Source: DASYRX01 sp036003845 (GTDB lineage: Bacteria > Gemmatimonadota > Gemmatimonadetes > Gemmatimonadales > Gemmatimonadaceae). Taken from it: a stretch of DNA of 9,231 bases. This document shows, one piece after another, positions 1 to 6,697 of the stretch (the first letter of the stretch is position 1; each line of letters opens with the position of its first letter). The stretch is taken from positions 1 to 9,231 of the forward strand of contig DASYRX010000372.1 of assembly GCA_036003845.1 (NCBI GenBank), written 5' to 3'. The translations under genes were made by a program, and so were the position numbers. The notes beneath the pieces are model-generated. The model was not told the origin of the DNA and made no database searches. It worked only from the letters and a program-made list of their open reading frames with translations.

Positions 1-264
1 GGCTACGCCGTCGCGCGTTGGATCGAGCAGCTCACGGGCTCCACGCTCCAGATCGGCGAGGGGTCGCTGTATCCAGCGTTGCATCGTCTCGAGGAACGCG
101 GCTGGGTAAAGAGCGAGTGGGAGCTGAGCGAGAATAACCGCCGAGCGAAGTTCTACACGCTGACTGCCAAGGGAAGGCAGCAGCTGCGCACAGAACAGGC
201 AATGTGGGCACAGTTCGTCACCGCCGTCGGCAAAGTGCTCGACGCTACGTCGCTTCCGGCCTAA
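1..264 (+). CDS. PadR-family transcriptional regulator, C-terminal part (5' end outside window)
   Basis: The reading frame is open from base 1, so the gene begins upstream; 87 residues are visible. They match the second half of the PadR winged-helix domain: GYAVARWIEQ, then EGSLYPALHRLEERGWVKSEW (recognition helix and wing), then SENNRRAKFYTLTAKGRQQL, the usual wing and C-terminal helix. PadR proteins are dimeric DNA-binding repressors, typically autoregulatory and relieved by a small-molecule or stress signal. The gene ends 10 bp before a MacB/FtsX-like permease. In Acidobacteriota and Gemmatimonadota this PadR-permease pairing is very common, so the regulator probably controls the permease (inference). 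The TAA stop lies inside a copy of the CGTTAGGC word. An internal ATG at 79 is not the true start because the PadR homology runs through it. Confidence 0.93.
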   Translation, partial: GYAVARWIEQLTGSTLQIGEGSLYPALHRLEERGWVKSEWELSENNRRAKFYTLTAKGRQQLRTEQAMWAQFVTAVGKVLDATSLPA

Positions 265-266
265 CG
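259..266 (-). repeat. CGTTAGGC word, exact
   Basis: Its reverse complement GCCTAACG contains the TAA stop of the PadR gene. Confidence 0.85.
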
Positions 267-274
267 AGCTGTTT

Positions 275-2941
275 GTGACCGACCGCGACAACGCCACCTG
301 GCGGCGCCACTTCCGACTGCTCGGACGCGCGGACCTCCGCGCCGACGTAGATGAAGAGCTCGCGCACCACCTAGTCCTTCGCGCACGCGACCTCACCGAG
401 CGCGGTTACTCACCAGGCGCGGCACGGGACGAAGCGGCGCGCTTGTTCGGAGACGTTCCAGCCATTCGCGCCGAGTGCCTGGAGATCGACCAGCGTGTGA
501 ACCGGCGCACAAGCCGCAAGGAAAACCTTATGACGCTTTTGCATGATCTTCGCCTCACGGCTCGCTCGCTGCGGCGCAGCAGCGGCTTCACCGGCGTTGC
601 GGTGACGTGTCTTGCCATCGGAGTTGCCGTCACGGCGACGATCTTCAGCGCCGTCTACAGCATCCTCGTTAGGCCGCTGCCATATCGCGACGCCGATCGT
701 CTCGTCGCGATCTACGGCGCGATGCCAGCACGAGACGTACGCGGCACCAATATCTCATTCTGGGACTACGCGTCGTGGCGGCAGGACAACCACACGTTCG
801 CGGACATCGGACTCTGGACCTGGAGCACGATCACGGTCTCGAGCGACAACGACGCCGAGCGAGTGCAGTCCGCTCTCGTCAGCGCCAACCTGTTCCCCAT
901 CCTCGGCGTTTCACCCATTCTCGGCCGCCACTTCTCGCCTGATGAGGAGCGGGCCGGAAACGACCGTGTCATCCAGCTGAGCTATGGTCTCTGGCAGCGC
1001 CGCTACGGCGGTGATCCCGCCATCGTCGGCAAGACGATCCGCGTGAACGCGCTGCCTTACACGGTCGTCGGCGTGATGCCGCAGGGATTCAAGTTTCCCG
1101 AGCTGGGTCAAGCCTGGCGTCCGCTGCCTGTCGAAGCAGCGACCGATGCCGACCGTGGCAGCCGCTTTCACGCGGGTGCGATCGGACGGCTCAAGGACGG
1201 CGTGACGCTGCAATCGGCGAGGGCTGACCTCGAGCGCATCATGCGAGCTCAGGAAGCCACGTATCCTAACGACTACAAGGGATGGTCGGCGGACGCGATC
1301 ACTGTGCGCGACGACGTCGTTGGCTTCATGCGCCGCCCGATGATCGTCTTTCTCGGTGCAGTGGGCATGGTCTTGCTCATCATCTGCGCCAACGTCGCCA
1401 ACCTCATGCTGGCGCGCGGCGCCGAACGCCGTCGCGAGATCGGCATTCGCGTGGCATTGGGAGCGGGGCGCGGCAGAGTCGTTAGGCACGTCCTGCTCGA
1501 AAGCGTCATGATTGCCGCCGTCGGCGGCGCGCTTGGAGCGCTGCTCGTTCCCTTGGGGCTCAGGCTCTTCGTGGCAATGTATCCCGCAGAAGTCCCCTTC
1601 TACTTCCATTTCGGCGTCGACGGAACTGTAATCGGCTTCGTCGTGCTCATCTCGCTCGTCTCGGGGTTTCTACTCGGAGTCGTGCCGGCGCTGCGAGCGT
1701 CTGACGTCGACGTGAGTGCGGCCCTCAAGGAAGGAAGCCGCGGGCATGCCGGTGGTCGCCAGGGAAGCCGACTGCGCGATGGCCTCGTCGTCGCGGAACT
1801 GGCGCTGTCGGTGATGCTGCTCGTCGGCGCGACACTGCTCATCCGCAGTTATCGCGTGCTCAGCGACACGAACCTGGGTTTCGACGAGAAAGGACTGCTC
1901 GCCGCGCGCATTGCGCTCCCTGGCGCCGAGTTCCGTGAGTTCGACCGTCGCCGAGTGTACTGGGAGAGCGCGTATCAACGGTTATCCGCGCTGCCAGGCG
2001 TCGAGTTCGTCGGATCAGCTGACGGTATTCCTTTCAGTGGTTGGAATGTGCAGTCGCAGATGTCGATCGAAGGCCGCCAGAGCCACGAGCTCATGGTGCA
2101 CTATCAGAACGTGAGCCCGGAGTTCTTCCGCGTGATCGGCGCGCCGATCGTGCGCGGCCGTGGCATCACGTCGGCGGACCGCGACTCCGGTGTGTACGTC
2201 GGCGTGGTCAACGAGACGCTCGTTAGGCGTGAGTTCGCTGGCCAGGACCCCATCGGCAAGCGCATACGCTGGGGCGACGATCCGAATTCGGCGTGGCCGT
2301 GGATCAGCATCGTCGGTGTCGTGCGCGACTTCCGGCACTGGCGGCTCCCCGAGCCAGTGCGTCCAGCGATCTATCTCTCACAGCTGGCGCGACCTTCCTC
2401 GCAACAGACGATCGTGCTTCGCACCAGGCTCGCCGATCCACGCACGTTGGAGCCTGCCGTGCGCAGCGCTCTCCGTGACCTGAACAAGGATGCCCCTGCG
2501 TACCAGGTGCAAACCTTCGAACAGGTCGTGTCGACGTCGCTGTGGCGTCAGCGCATGCAGGGGCAAGTACTCGGCGTCTTCGCGGTGATGGCCATGTGGC
2601 TGGCGGCCATCGGCCTATACGGCGTCATCTCGTACGCCGTCACGCAGCGCACACGCGAGATGGGCGTGCGTATGGCGTTAGGAGCCAAGCGCAGCCAAGT
2701 GGCGATGCTCGTGCTCGGGCAGGGGGCACGACTCGCCATCGTCGGCGTCGCTATTGGGCTCACTGGTGCGCTTTTGCTGCGAGGAACCGTCGCGCAACTG
2801 CTCTATGGAATCGCGGCGACCGATCCGCTGACCTTCATCGGCGTGCCGCTTTCGCTCGCAGCCGTGGCCGTGCTGGCGAGCTTGCTGCCGGCACAGCGTG
2901 CAACGCGCGTCGACCCGGTCGTAGCGATGAAAGCCGACTAG
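275..2941 (+). CDS. ADOP-type ABC transporter permease (duplicated MacB_PCD-FtsX)
   Basis: An 888-residue inner-membrane permease built as two MacB-periplasmic-domain/FtsX halves. Residues about 25-62 form the soluble helical N-terminal extension typical of ADOP permeases (DEELAHHLVLRARDL, ending ARLFGD). TM1 is at about 106-131, followed by periplasmic domain 1. Around 353-440 comes the first FtsX block with the signature IGIRVALGAGRGRVVRHVLL. A second periplasmic domain follows, then a second FtsX block at about 765-888 with TREMGVRMALGAKRSQV and the family-typical C-terminus TRVDPVVAMKAD. Length fits the family (roughly 800-900). No ATPase gene is visible beside it, as is usual for these 'orphan' permeases; it may borrow a MacB/LolD-type ATPase or act mechanically. 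Start is GTG at 275, with only a weak GAG 6 nt upstream; ATG at 530 (Met86) would give a shorter form without the prefix domain. Likely co-transcribed with the PadR gene. Substrate unknown. Confidence 0.93.
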   Translation: MTDRDNATWRRHFRLLGRADLRADVDEELAHHLVLRARDLTERGYSPGAARDEAARLFGDVPAIRAECLEIDQRVNRRTSRKENLMTLLHDLRLTARSLRRSSGFTGVAVTCLAIGVAVTATIFSAVYSILVRPLPYRDADRLVAIYGAMPARDVRGTNISFWDYASWRQDNHTFADIGLWTWSTITVSSDNDAERVQSALVSANLFPILGVSPILGRHFSPDEERAGNDRVIQLSYGLWQRRYGGDPAIVGKTIRVNALPYTVVGVMPQGFKFPELGQAWRPLPVEAATDADRGSRFHAGAIGRLKDGVTLQSARADLERIMRAQEATYPNDYKGWSADAITVRDDVVGFMRRPMIVFLGAVGMVLLIICANVANLMLARGAERRREIGIRVALGAGRGRVVRHVLLESVMIAAVGGALGALLVPLGLRLFVAMYPAEVPFYFHFGVDGTVIGFVVLISLVSGFLLGVVPALRASDVDVSAALKEGSRGHAGGRQGSRLRDGLVVAELALSVMLLVGATLLIRSYRVLSDTNLGFDEKGLLAARIALPGAEFREFDRRRVYWESAYQRLSALPGVEFVGSADGIPFSGWNVQSQMSIEGRQSHELMVHYQNVSPEFFRVIGAPIVRGRGITSADRDSGVYVGVVNETLVRREFAGQDPIGKRIRWGDDPNSAWPWISIVGVVRDFRHWRLPEPVRPAIYLSQLARPSSQQTIVLRTRLADPRTLEPAVRSALRDLNKDAPAYQVQTFEQVVSTSLWRQRMQGQVLGVFAVMAMWLAAIGLYGVISYAVTQRTREMGVRMALGAKRSQVAMLVLGQGARLAIVGVAIGLTGALLLRGTVAQLLYGIAATDPLTFIGVPLSLAAVAVLASLLPAQRATRVDPVVAMKAD
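667..674 (+). repeat. CGTTAGGC word, exact
   Basis: Within the permease; encodes Val132-Arg133 as GTT-AGG. Confidence 0.85.
1265..1271 (-). repeat. CGTTAGG word (7 of 8)
   Basis: Within the permease, antisense; encodes Pro331-Asn332 as CCT-AAC. Eighth base is A. Confidence 0.7.
1480..1487 (+). repeat. CGTTAGGC word, exact
   Basis: Encodes Val403-Arg404 (GTT-AGG) in the first FtsX signature of the permease. Confidence 0.85.
2221..2228 (+). repeat. CGTTAGGC word, exact
   Basis: Encodes Val650-Arg651 (GTT-AGG) in periplasmic domain 2 of the permease. Confidence 0.85.
2676..2682 (+). repeat. CGTTAGG word (7 of 8)
   Basis: Encodes Leu802-Gly803 (TTA-GGA) in the second FtsX signature; the eighth base is A. 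Confidence 0.7.
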
Positions 2942-2963
2942 CTCTGAGCCGGCCTTGAGTTAC

Positions 2964-2971
2964 GCCTAACG
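2964..2971 (-). repeat. CGTTAGGC word, exact
   Basis: Read as CGT-TAG-GC: last Arg codon and TAG stop of the propeller gene, at the convergent junction with the permease. Confidence 0.85.
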
Positions 2972-4201
2972 CTTCAGAGTTGCGAAGTACAGGACGTTCG
3001 TCGCCTCTGAACGCGCCACCGCAATATCCACATTGCCGTCCCGGTCCACGTCAGCGATGGCGAACCCGTAGACGGTTCCCTTGTCGTCGCCGAATCGCAC
3101 GCTGTGAAAGCGCCGGCCCGATCCGTCGTTGAAGTAGACGGCCGAGGGCGATTCTATGTGACCGACGACGATGTCCGGCTTGGCATCCCGGTTCACGTCG
3201 GCAACAGCGAGCGCGTACGGCTTGTTGCGAGGGCCGCCTACCGCAATGCGCTCGCCGAACGTTCCACCTCGCTGTGCGAGGTAAACCTCCGTGCCGCGTT
3301 CTTCGTCGATCGCGACGATATCGAGCAAACCATCTCCGTTGAGATCAACGGCTTCCGTCATTCGGATCGTCACGTTAGGCGCGCCGAATGGGATACTGTG
3401 CTCAGTGGAGTAACTCGCCTTGGGCCCCGCCAGATACACGCGACTCTGCCCGCCATCGCGGTGCGGCACGGCGAGATCGATGAATCCGTCACCGTTGAAG
3501 TCTGCGGCGGTGATCGTTGTGCTTGGATCGCGTGAGAAGGCAACGCAGTTGCGATCGAAGCGTGCCGCGCCCTTGTTGAAGCAGATGTAGTTCGCCGTTT
3601 TGCCGACGTCGCCGCGATTCGCAACGACGATGTCCGGCAAGCCATCACCATTGAGATCAGCAACGGTCGCATTTCGCGTCGGCCAGGTCGCCTGCCCGTA
3701 GCTCGAACCAACCCGAAAGTGTCCCTTTCCATCATTGAGGTAAACGAGTTTGGCGTCGGGCGCGTCGTTGCTGATCACGACATCGAGGTCGCCGTCGCGA
3801 TCCATGTCGACGAGTCGTCCGGAATACGATCGATCGGAGGCTGAGCCGAGGTCGTAACCACTGGCGAAGTGGCCGGCGCCATCTCCAAGAAGCACACGAT
3901 CGACGAGCGGCCAGTGTCGCCCCTTCGCTAGCACGACATCGAGGTCGCCGTCGCCGTCGACATCTCCGAGGCTCACGTTGGCCGACGTTTCCGCTGTCGA
4001 CTCGAGCAGCAGCACGCGATCGAATGTTGGAAAGGTGTCCGCGCTCGATGTCAGGGTAGTTTCGCGCCTGGTACCGTCAAGAGAACTGCGAGCGACTAGC
4101 GCGCCGCCGAGGATCATCGTTAGGCACGCTACCGCGAGCACTCGCCTCACCGGAGTCCAGACTGGCGAATCGTCAGACGCTGCATTCATTCGCTGGTCCA
4201 T
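2966..4201 (-). CDS. Membrane-anchored FG-GAP/VCBS repeat beta-propeller protein
   Basis: 411 residues. An N-terminal positively charged stretch and hydrophobic helix (about 19-37) suggest a signal anchor or uncleaved signal, placing the rest outside the cytoplasm. The remainder is seven FG-GAP-like repeats, each with a calcium-loop motif of the D-x-[DN]-x-D-G type: they begin near residues 80, 132, 182, 234, 286, 335 and 384, at spacings of 49-52. Examples are DVDGDGDLDVV, DLNGDGLPDIV and DVDRDGNVDIA. Seven repeats fit a closed seven-bladed propeller as in integrin-alpha-like proteins. The sixth (DVNRDAKPDIV) has Ala where Gly is usual. Such proteins bind ligands or cell-surface partners; no enzyme motif is seen. 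It is the last gene of a leftward run, 40 bp after the small membrane protein. No clear Shine-Dalgarno precedes the ATG at 4201; ATG at 4189 is an alternative. The TAG stop lies in a CGTTAGGC word. Confidence 0.9.
   Translation of the reverse strand: MDQRMNAASDDSPVWTPVRRVLAVACLTMILGGALVARSSLDGTRRETTLTSSADTFPTFDRVLLLESTAETSANVSLGDVDGDGDLDVVLAKGRHWPLVDRVLLGDGAGHFASGYDLGSASDRSYSGRLVDMDRDGDLDVVISNDAPDAKLVYLNDGKGHFRVGSSYGQATWPTRNATVADLNGDGLPDIVVANRGDVGKTANYICFNKGAARFDRNCVAFSRDPSTTITAADFNGDGFIDLAVPHRDGGQSRVYLAGPKASYSTEHSIPFGAPNVTIRMTEAVDLNGDGLLDIVAIDEERGTEVYLAQRGGTFGERIAVGGPRNKPYALAVADVNRDAKPDIVVGHIESPSAVYFNDGSGRRFHSVRFGDDKGTVYGFAIADVDRDGNVDIAVARSEATNVLYFATLKR
3373..3380 (+). repeat. CGTTAGGC word, exact
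   Basis: Antisense to the propeller gene; encodes Pro275-Asn276 (CCT-AAC). Confidence 0.85.
4118..4125 (+). repeat. CGTTAGGC word, exact
   Basis: Antisense to the propeller gene; encodes Leu27-Thr28 (CTA-ACG) in its membrane anchor. Confidence 0.85.
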
Positions 4202-4239
4202 CGCGACCGTTCATACAGGAGCTCAGCCTCGAAATTGTT

Positions 4240-4246
4240 CGTTAGG
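4240..4246 (+). repeat. CGTTAGG word (7 of 8)
   Basis: Its complement CCTAACG carries the TAA stop of the four-helix membrane protein; the eighth base is T. Confidence 0.7.
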
Positions 4247-4568
4247 TGGAACGGGATGTTTCACGTCGGCCAATGGCCTTCCCAACCAAGAAACCAACGC
4301 CCGCACCCACGAGGCTCACCACGAGCCCGATGACCGCGCCGAAGTTACCGTGCAGAACGACGTTAAACGCCAGGACGGGCAATCCGACGACGATGGCGAT
4401 CAGCCAGGCAGCGCGCGGGCTCACGGCGGAGAGGATAGTGCTCGTTATGAACAGAGCAGCCGCCGTCACGCCTGCGTCGTCCCAAGTAGCCCGAGAGTCG
4501 ACATAGGCGATCATACAGCCGATCAGCAATGCGAGAAGGACAATTCCGAGCGGAACTCGCGCGCGCAT
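4242..4568 (-). CDS. Small four-helix membrane protein of unknown function
   Basis: 108 residues, not assigned to a named family. About four hydrophobic segments are visible (6-22, 32-49, 52-72, 76-97), the last rich in Gly/Val, followed by a basic tail (GKAIGRRETSRST). The start is set at ATG 4568 because a GAGG lies 8 nt upstream. A longer frame from 4619 would overlap the preceding gene and add a non-hydrophobic leader. It begins 28 bp after the stop of the Tat/DsrE-like gene and ends 40 bp before the propeller gene, all leftward, so it is likely in the same transcript. The TAA stop is supplied by a CGTTAGG copy on the opposite strand. Role unknown; it could be a simple membrane partner of its exported neighbours (inference). 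Confidence 0.75.
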   Translation of the reverse strand: MRARVPLGIVLLALLIGCMIAYVDSRATWDDAGVTAAALFITSTILSAVSPRAAWLIAIVVGLPVLAFNVVLHGNFGAVIGLVVSLVGAGVGFLVGKAIGRRETSRST

Positions 4569-4596
4569 GATCAGAGCCTCGCTGTGAACGCCGCGA

Positions 4597-5286
4597 TCAT
4601 GCGCCGCGCATGTAAGCACATCCTGCGTTCTGCGCGCGGATCAGTGCAAAAATGCCAGACGGCACGACGATCGTGCCTGGCACGAGATTCGACCGTACTT
4701 CCTCGCGCACTTCGTCCACCGGGCGCTTGGTCAACTCCGCGTGCCGCGACGACCAATTATTCATCGCGATGTTGCACAGCAACAGAATAGTACCGCGCGA
4801 ATGGAGCGTCTCCAGCGAGCTGTCGCCCGATCCGTTCGCCGCGTGGGGCTTGAGGAATGGGTTCCGCCGCGCCGGCTGTTGTGTTAGGCGATCTTTGATC
4901 TTGAGCTCGTCGCCGAGGGCAAACTTTTCCCAGATTGCATCGTTGAGGGCCAAAGGCGTGCCGAGCTGCCGCATAACGATGACGGCGCGCAGCTGCTCGT
5001 CTTTCGTGCCGTGGACCTCGTGGTAGTGGTCCAGGAAAGTATTCGTGAGGTCCAGCGCAAAGCCGTCAGAAATGTTTGTCGCGTCGAAGACGACGCGGTA
5101 CTGCGCCTTCTCGAGCTGGTTCAGCCAAGAGGTATCCCACTTGTCCGTCACTGCAGGGAGCTCCAACTCATCGACGTCCGGTTGTGCGGCCACTGCTCCC
5201 GCGCTCCCAGTCAGTAAAGCCGTCGCGATACCGAGCTGAGCGAGAAACTCGCGCCTATCCTGCGGAGCCTTTGGTGTTCGAGTCAT
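4597..5286 (-). CDS. Tat-exported DsrE-like protein
   Basis: 229 residues. Residues 10-19 (DRREFLAQLG) are a twin-arginine motif, followed by a hydrophobic core and a likely cleavage near AVAAQ (about 33-35), so the folded protein should be exported to the periplasm. The mature part resembles stand-alone DsrE/DsrF-like proteins: YRVVFDAT at about 63-70, LRAVIVMRQLGTPLALNDAIWEKF at 99-122 (where relatives have VxHG), GTILLLCNIAM at 165-175, and the C-terminal VPGTIVVPSGIFALIRAQNAGCAYM. Cysteines at 171 and 223 are candidates for sulfur chemistry, as in the DsrE family's sulfur-relay proteins, but the function of exported members is not established. A Ser/Gly/Pro-rich insertion sits at about 136-160. 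The ATG at 5286 has GGAG 7 nt upstream. It heads a leftward run and is divergent from the GyrI-like gene. Family call is by motif recall. Confidence 0.8.
   Translation of the reverse strand: MTRTPKAPQDRREFLAQLGIATALLTGSAGAVAAQPDVDELELPAVTDKWDTSWLNQLEKAQYRVVFDATNISDGFALDLTNTFLDHYHEVHGTKDEQLRAVIVMRQLGTPLALNDAIWEKFALGDELKIKDRLTQQPARRNPFLKPHAANGSGDSSLETLHSRGTILLLCNIAMNNWSSRHAELTKRPVDEVREEVRSNLVPGTIVVPSGIFALIRAQNAGCAYMRGA
4883..4889 (+). repeat. GTTAGGC word (7 of 8)
   Basis: Antisense to the DsrE-like gene; encodes Leu134-Thr135 (CTA-ACA). First base is T. Confidence 0.7.
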
Positions 5287-5328
5287 TCCGCTTCTCCGTA
5301 TACCGGTTCGTGCTCCTGGTTACCACGA

Positions 5329-5334
5329 GTATAG
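5329..5334 (-). promoter_or_regulatory. Possible -10 element (TATACT) for the DsrE-like operon
   Basis: On the minus strand TATACT lies about 42 nt before the ATG at 5286 and matches TATAAT at five of six bases. I see no convincing -35 hexamer at 16-18 nt, so this is a weak call. The 140-bp divergent region 5287-5426 must hold start signals for both directions; no clear candidate is seen for the rightward genes. Confidence 0.25.
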
Positions 5335-5416
5335 ACACCGCAACGACCATGATCGTATGCCGCCCCCGTGCTTCCGCTAGAGTTTCGCTGTCAGCAACTT
5401 CCCGGCGGCACTAACC

Positions 5417-5420
5417 AGGG
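5417..5420 (+). promoter_or_regulatory. Ribosome binding site of the GyrI-like gene
   Basis: AGGG with a 6-nt gap to the ATG at 5427 supports that start; no other start in this frame has comparable spacing. Confidence 0.6.
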
Positions 5421-5426
5421 TGAACG

Positions 5427-5888
5427 ATGTCGATCGAAATCGAGCAACTGAACAGCATGCGCGTAGGCGCTGTTAGGCACGTGGGACCGTACAACAAGAT
5501 CGGGCCGAAATTCCAACAGCTGGGCGCCATCGCGGGTCAGGCAGGCCTCTTCCAGGCACCCGGCGCGGTGATGATGGGGATCTTCCACGACAATCCTCGC
5601 GAGACGCCGGCCGACCAGCTGCGCTCAGACGCTGCTATCGCAGTGGGCAAGGACACGCGCCTCCCCGAAGGCTTGACCGAACAGGTGGTCCCTGGCGGAC
5701 GCTACGCGCGCTTCACGCATATCGGTAGTTTCGAAGGGCTTCCCGGCGCATGGACAGAATTCGCTGCCTCGTTAGGCTCGGGCGCGTATCGCATGCGCGA
5801 AGGCCCAGGGCTCGAGATTTACCGGAGTGACATGGCGACCACTCCTGTAGACAAGCTGCGCACCGATCTCTACATGCCTGTGGAGTGA
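5427..5888 (+). CDS. GyrI-like effector-binding domain protein
   Basis: A 153-residue single-domain protein of the GyrI-like/AraC effector-binding family (the E. coli SbmC/GyrI fold, about 157 residues). Visible hallmarks are HVGPYNKIGPKFQQL (18-32), IFHDNPRETPADQLRSDAAI (52-71), VPGGRYARFTHIGSFEGLPGAW (88-109), and the C-terminal GLEIYRSDMATTPVDKLRTDLYMPV. Two SHS2-like halves form a pocket that binds hydrophobic or cationic small molecules. Some members inhibit DNA gyrase, others bind drugs or hydrolyse cyclopropanoid cytotoxins. There is no DNA-binding domain, so it is not an AraC regulator. Its stop overlaps the start of a carbon-nitrogen hydrolase by 4 bp (GTGA), which suggests translational coupling and a shared role, perhaps binding and destroying the same small molecule (inference). 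True gyrase inhibition is unproven, so no symbol is given. Confidence 0.88.
   Translation: MSIEIEQLNSMRVGAVRHVGPYNKIGPKFQQLGAIAGQAGLFQAPGAVMMGIFHDNPRETPADQLRSDAAIAVGKDTRLPEGLTEQVVPGGRYARFTHIGSFEGLPGAWTEFAASLGSGAYRMREGPGLEIYRSDMATTPVDKLRTDLYMPVE
5472..5478 (+). repeat. GTTAGGC word (7 of 8)
   Basis: Encodes Val16-Arg17 (GTT-AGG) of the GyrI-like protein; first base is T. Confidence 0.7.
5770..5777 (+). repeat. CGTTAGGC word, exact
   Basis: Encodes Leu116-Gly117 (TTA-GGC) of the GyrI-like protein, a different reading frame from the copy at 5472 in the same gene. Confidence 0.85.
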
Positions 5889-6679
5889 CTCGCGCTCTCG
5901 CAGCCGCGCAGTCCATTCCTGTCCGCGGTGATGTCGACGCCAATATCCGAGAGCACCTTCGGCTCGCTGACGTCGCCGCGGTAGAGAAGGCGCAGGTCGT
6001 CGTCTTCCCCGAGCTCTCGCTAACTGGCTACGAGCTCGATCTCGCCGACGAGTTGTCGTTCTCGGAGCACGATGCTCGGCTCCAACCGCTGGTGCGCTTA
6101 GCGGCGGCCCGCGAGATCATGCTCGTCGTTGGTGCGCCTGTGCGCATAGAGTCGAGCCTGCACATCGGCGCATTCATCATCTCTCCAACCGGCGTGATCG
6201 ACCTCTACACGAAGCAGCACCTCGGCGCCTTCGCTCCAAGCGACAGCCCGGGCGGCATCGTGCCGGTCGCCGAGTCTACGGTGTTTCATCCAGGACATCG
6301 AAATCCGCTCGTTAGGATGCGCGATACCGCAGCGGCCGTGGCGGTGTGTGCGGATGTGGGTGGGCCTGCACACGCGCGCGCCGCCGCAGAGCGTGGCGCA
6401 GAGACTTACCTGGCGAGCATGTTCGTCATCCCATCCGACCTCGAGAGAGACCTAACGAGACTGCGAACGTACGCCGAGCGCCATGCGATGGCTGTCGTCT
6501 TCTCGAACTATGGCGGCCCTTCAGGAGGACTGCCGTCGGGAGGACGCAGCGCGATCTGGTCGCCGAAAGGAGACCTTCTGGCACAGCTCGAGGCGACCGG
6601 CTCGGGCATTGTCGTCGCGACAGAGGGCGACGCCGGCTGGCGCGGCAAGCCGATTACGCTCAACAGCGTTGAATCGTGA
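5885..6679 (+). CDS. Carbon-nitrogen hydrolase (nitrilase superfamily)
   Basis: 264 residues, normal length for a single nitrilase-superfamily domain. The Glu-Lys-Cys triad can be placed: E43 in FPELSLTGYE, K110 in LYTKQHLGAF and C155 in AVAVCADVGGPAH. The enzyme should form a thioester on C155 and hydrolyse an amide or nitrile C-N bond. The residues after Cys (ADVGGPAH) depart from the common YDxxFPE form, so the substrate cannot be inferred. No signal peptide is seen, so it is cytoplasmic. The start is GTG at 5885 inside the GTGA overlap with the GyrI-like gene; the N-terminus TRALAAAQ matches the first strand of the fold at the expected distance from E43, supporting it. No separate Shine-Dalgarno is seen, which is consistent with translational coupling. 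It ends 18 bp from the converging amidohydrolase gene. Confidence 0.9.
   Translation: MTRALAAAQSIPVRGDVDANIREHLRLADVAAVEKAQVVVFPELSLTGYELDLADELSFSEHDARLQPLVRLAAAREIMLVVGAPVRIESSLHIGAFIISPTGVIDLYTKQHLGAFAPSDSPGGIVPVAESTVFHPGHRNPLVRMRDTAAAVAVCADVGGPAHARAAAERGAETYLASMFVIPSDLERDLTRLRTYAERHAMAVVFSNYGGPSGGLPSGGRSAIWSPKGDLLAQLEATGSGIVVATEGDAGWRGKPITLNSVES
6310..6316 (+). repeat. CGTTAGG word (7 of 8)
   Basis: Encodes Val143-Arg144 (GTT-AGG) of the carbon-nitrogen hydrolase; eighth base is A. Confidence 0.7.
6451..6457 (-). repeat. CGTTAGG word (7 of 8)
   Basis: Antisense to the carbon-nitrogen hydrolase; encodes Leu190-Thr191 (CTA-ACG). Eighth base is T. Confidence 0.7.
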
Positions 6680-6697
6680 GGCGTGATCTCCAATCGC

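Noticed and set aside
911..1609. 232-codon open frame on the minus strand inside the permease gene.
   Set aside because: It is the antisense shadow of a clear permease sequence; its translation is His/Arg/Asp-rich with no domain pattern, as expected of GC-rich antisense frames.
2942..2979. CTCTGA...TCAGAG inverted repeat at the permease/propeller convergent junction as a terminator.
   Set aside because: The 6-bp stem has a loop of about 25 nt and no T-run on either strand.
4569..4619. Longer start (4619) for the four-helix membrane protein.
   Set aside because: It would overlap the DsrE-like gene end and adds a non-hydrophobic leader, while ATG 4568 has a GAGG at 8 nt.
3978..4790. 270-codon open frame on the + strand spanning three leftward genes.
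   Set aside because: It crosses gene boundaries antisense to recognisable proteins and has low-complexity composition.
5315..5419. Inverted repeat CCTGGTTA (5315-5322) and TAACCAGG (5412-5419) flanking the divergent promoter region.
   Set aside because: Eight matching bases about 89 bp apart in a 140-bp region is not rare by chance, and the right arm overlaps the GyrI-like ribosome site; no further symmetry supports an operator.
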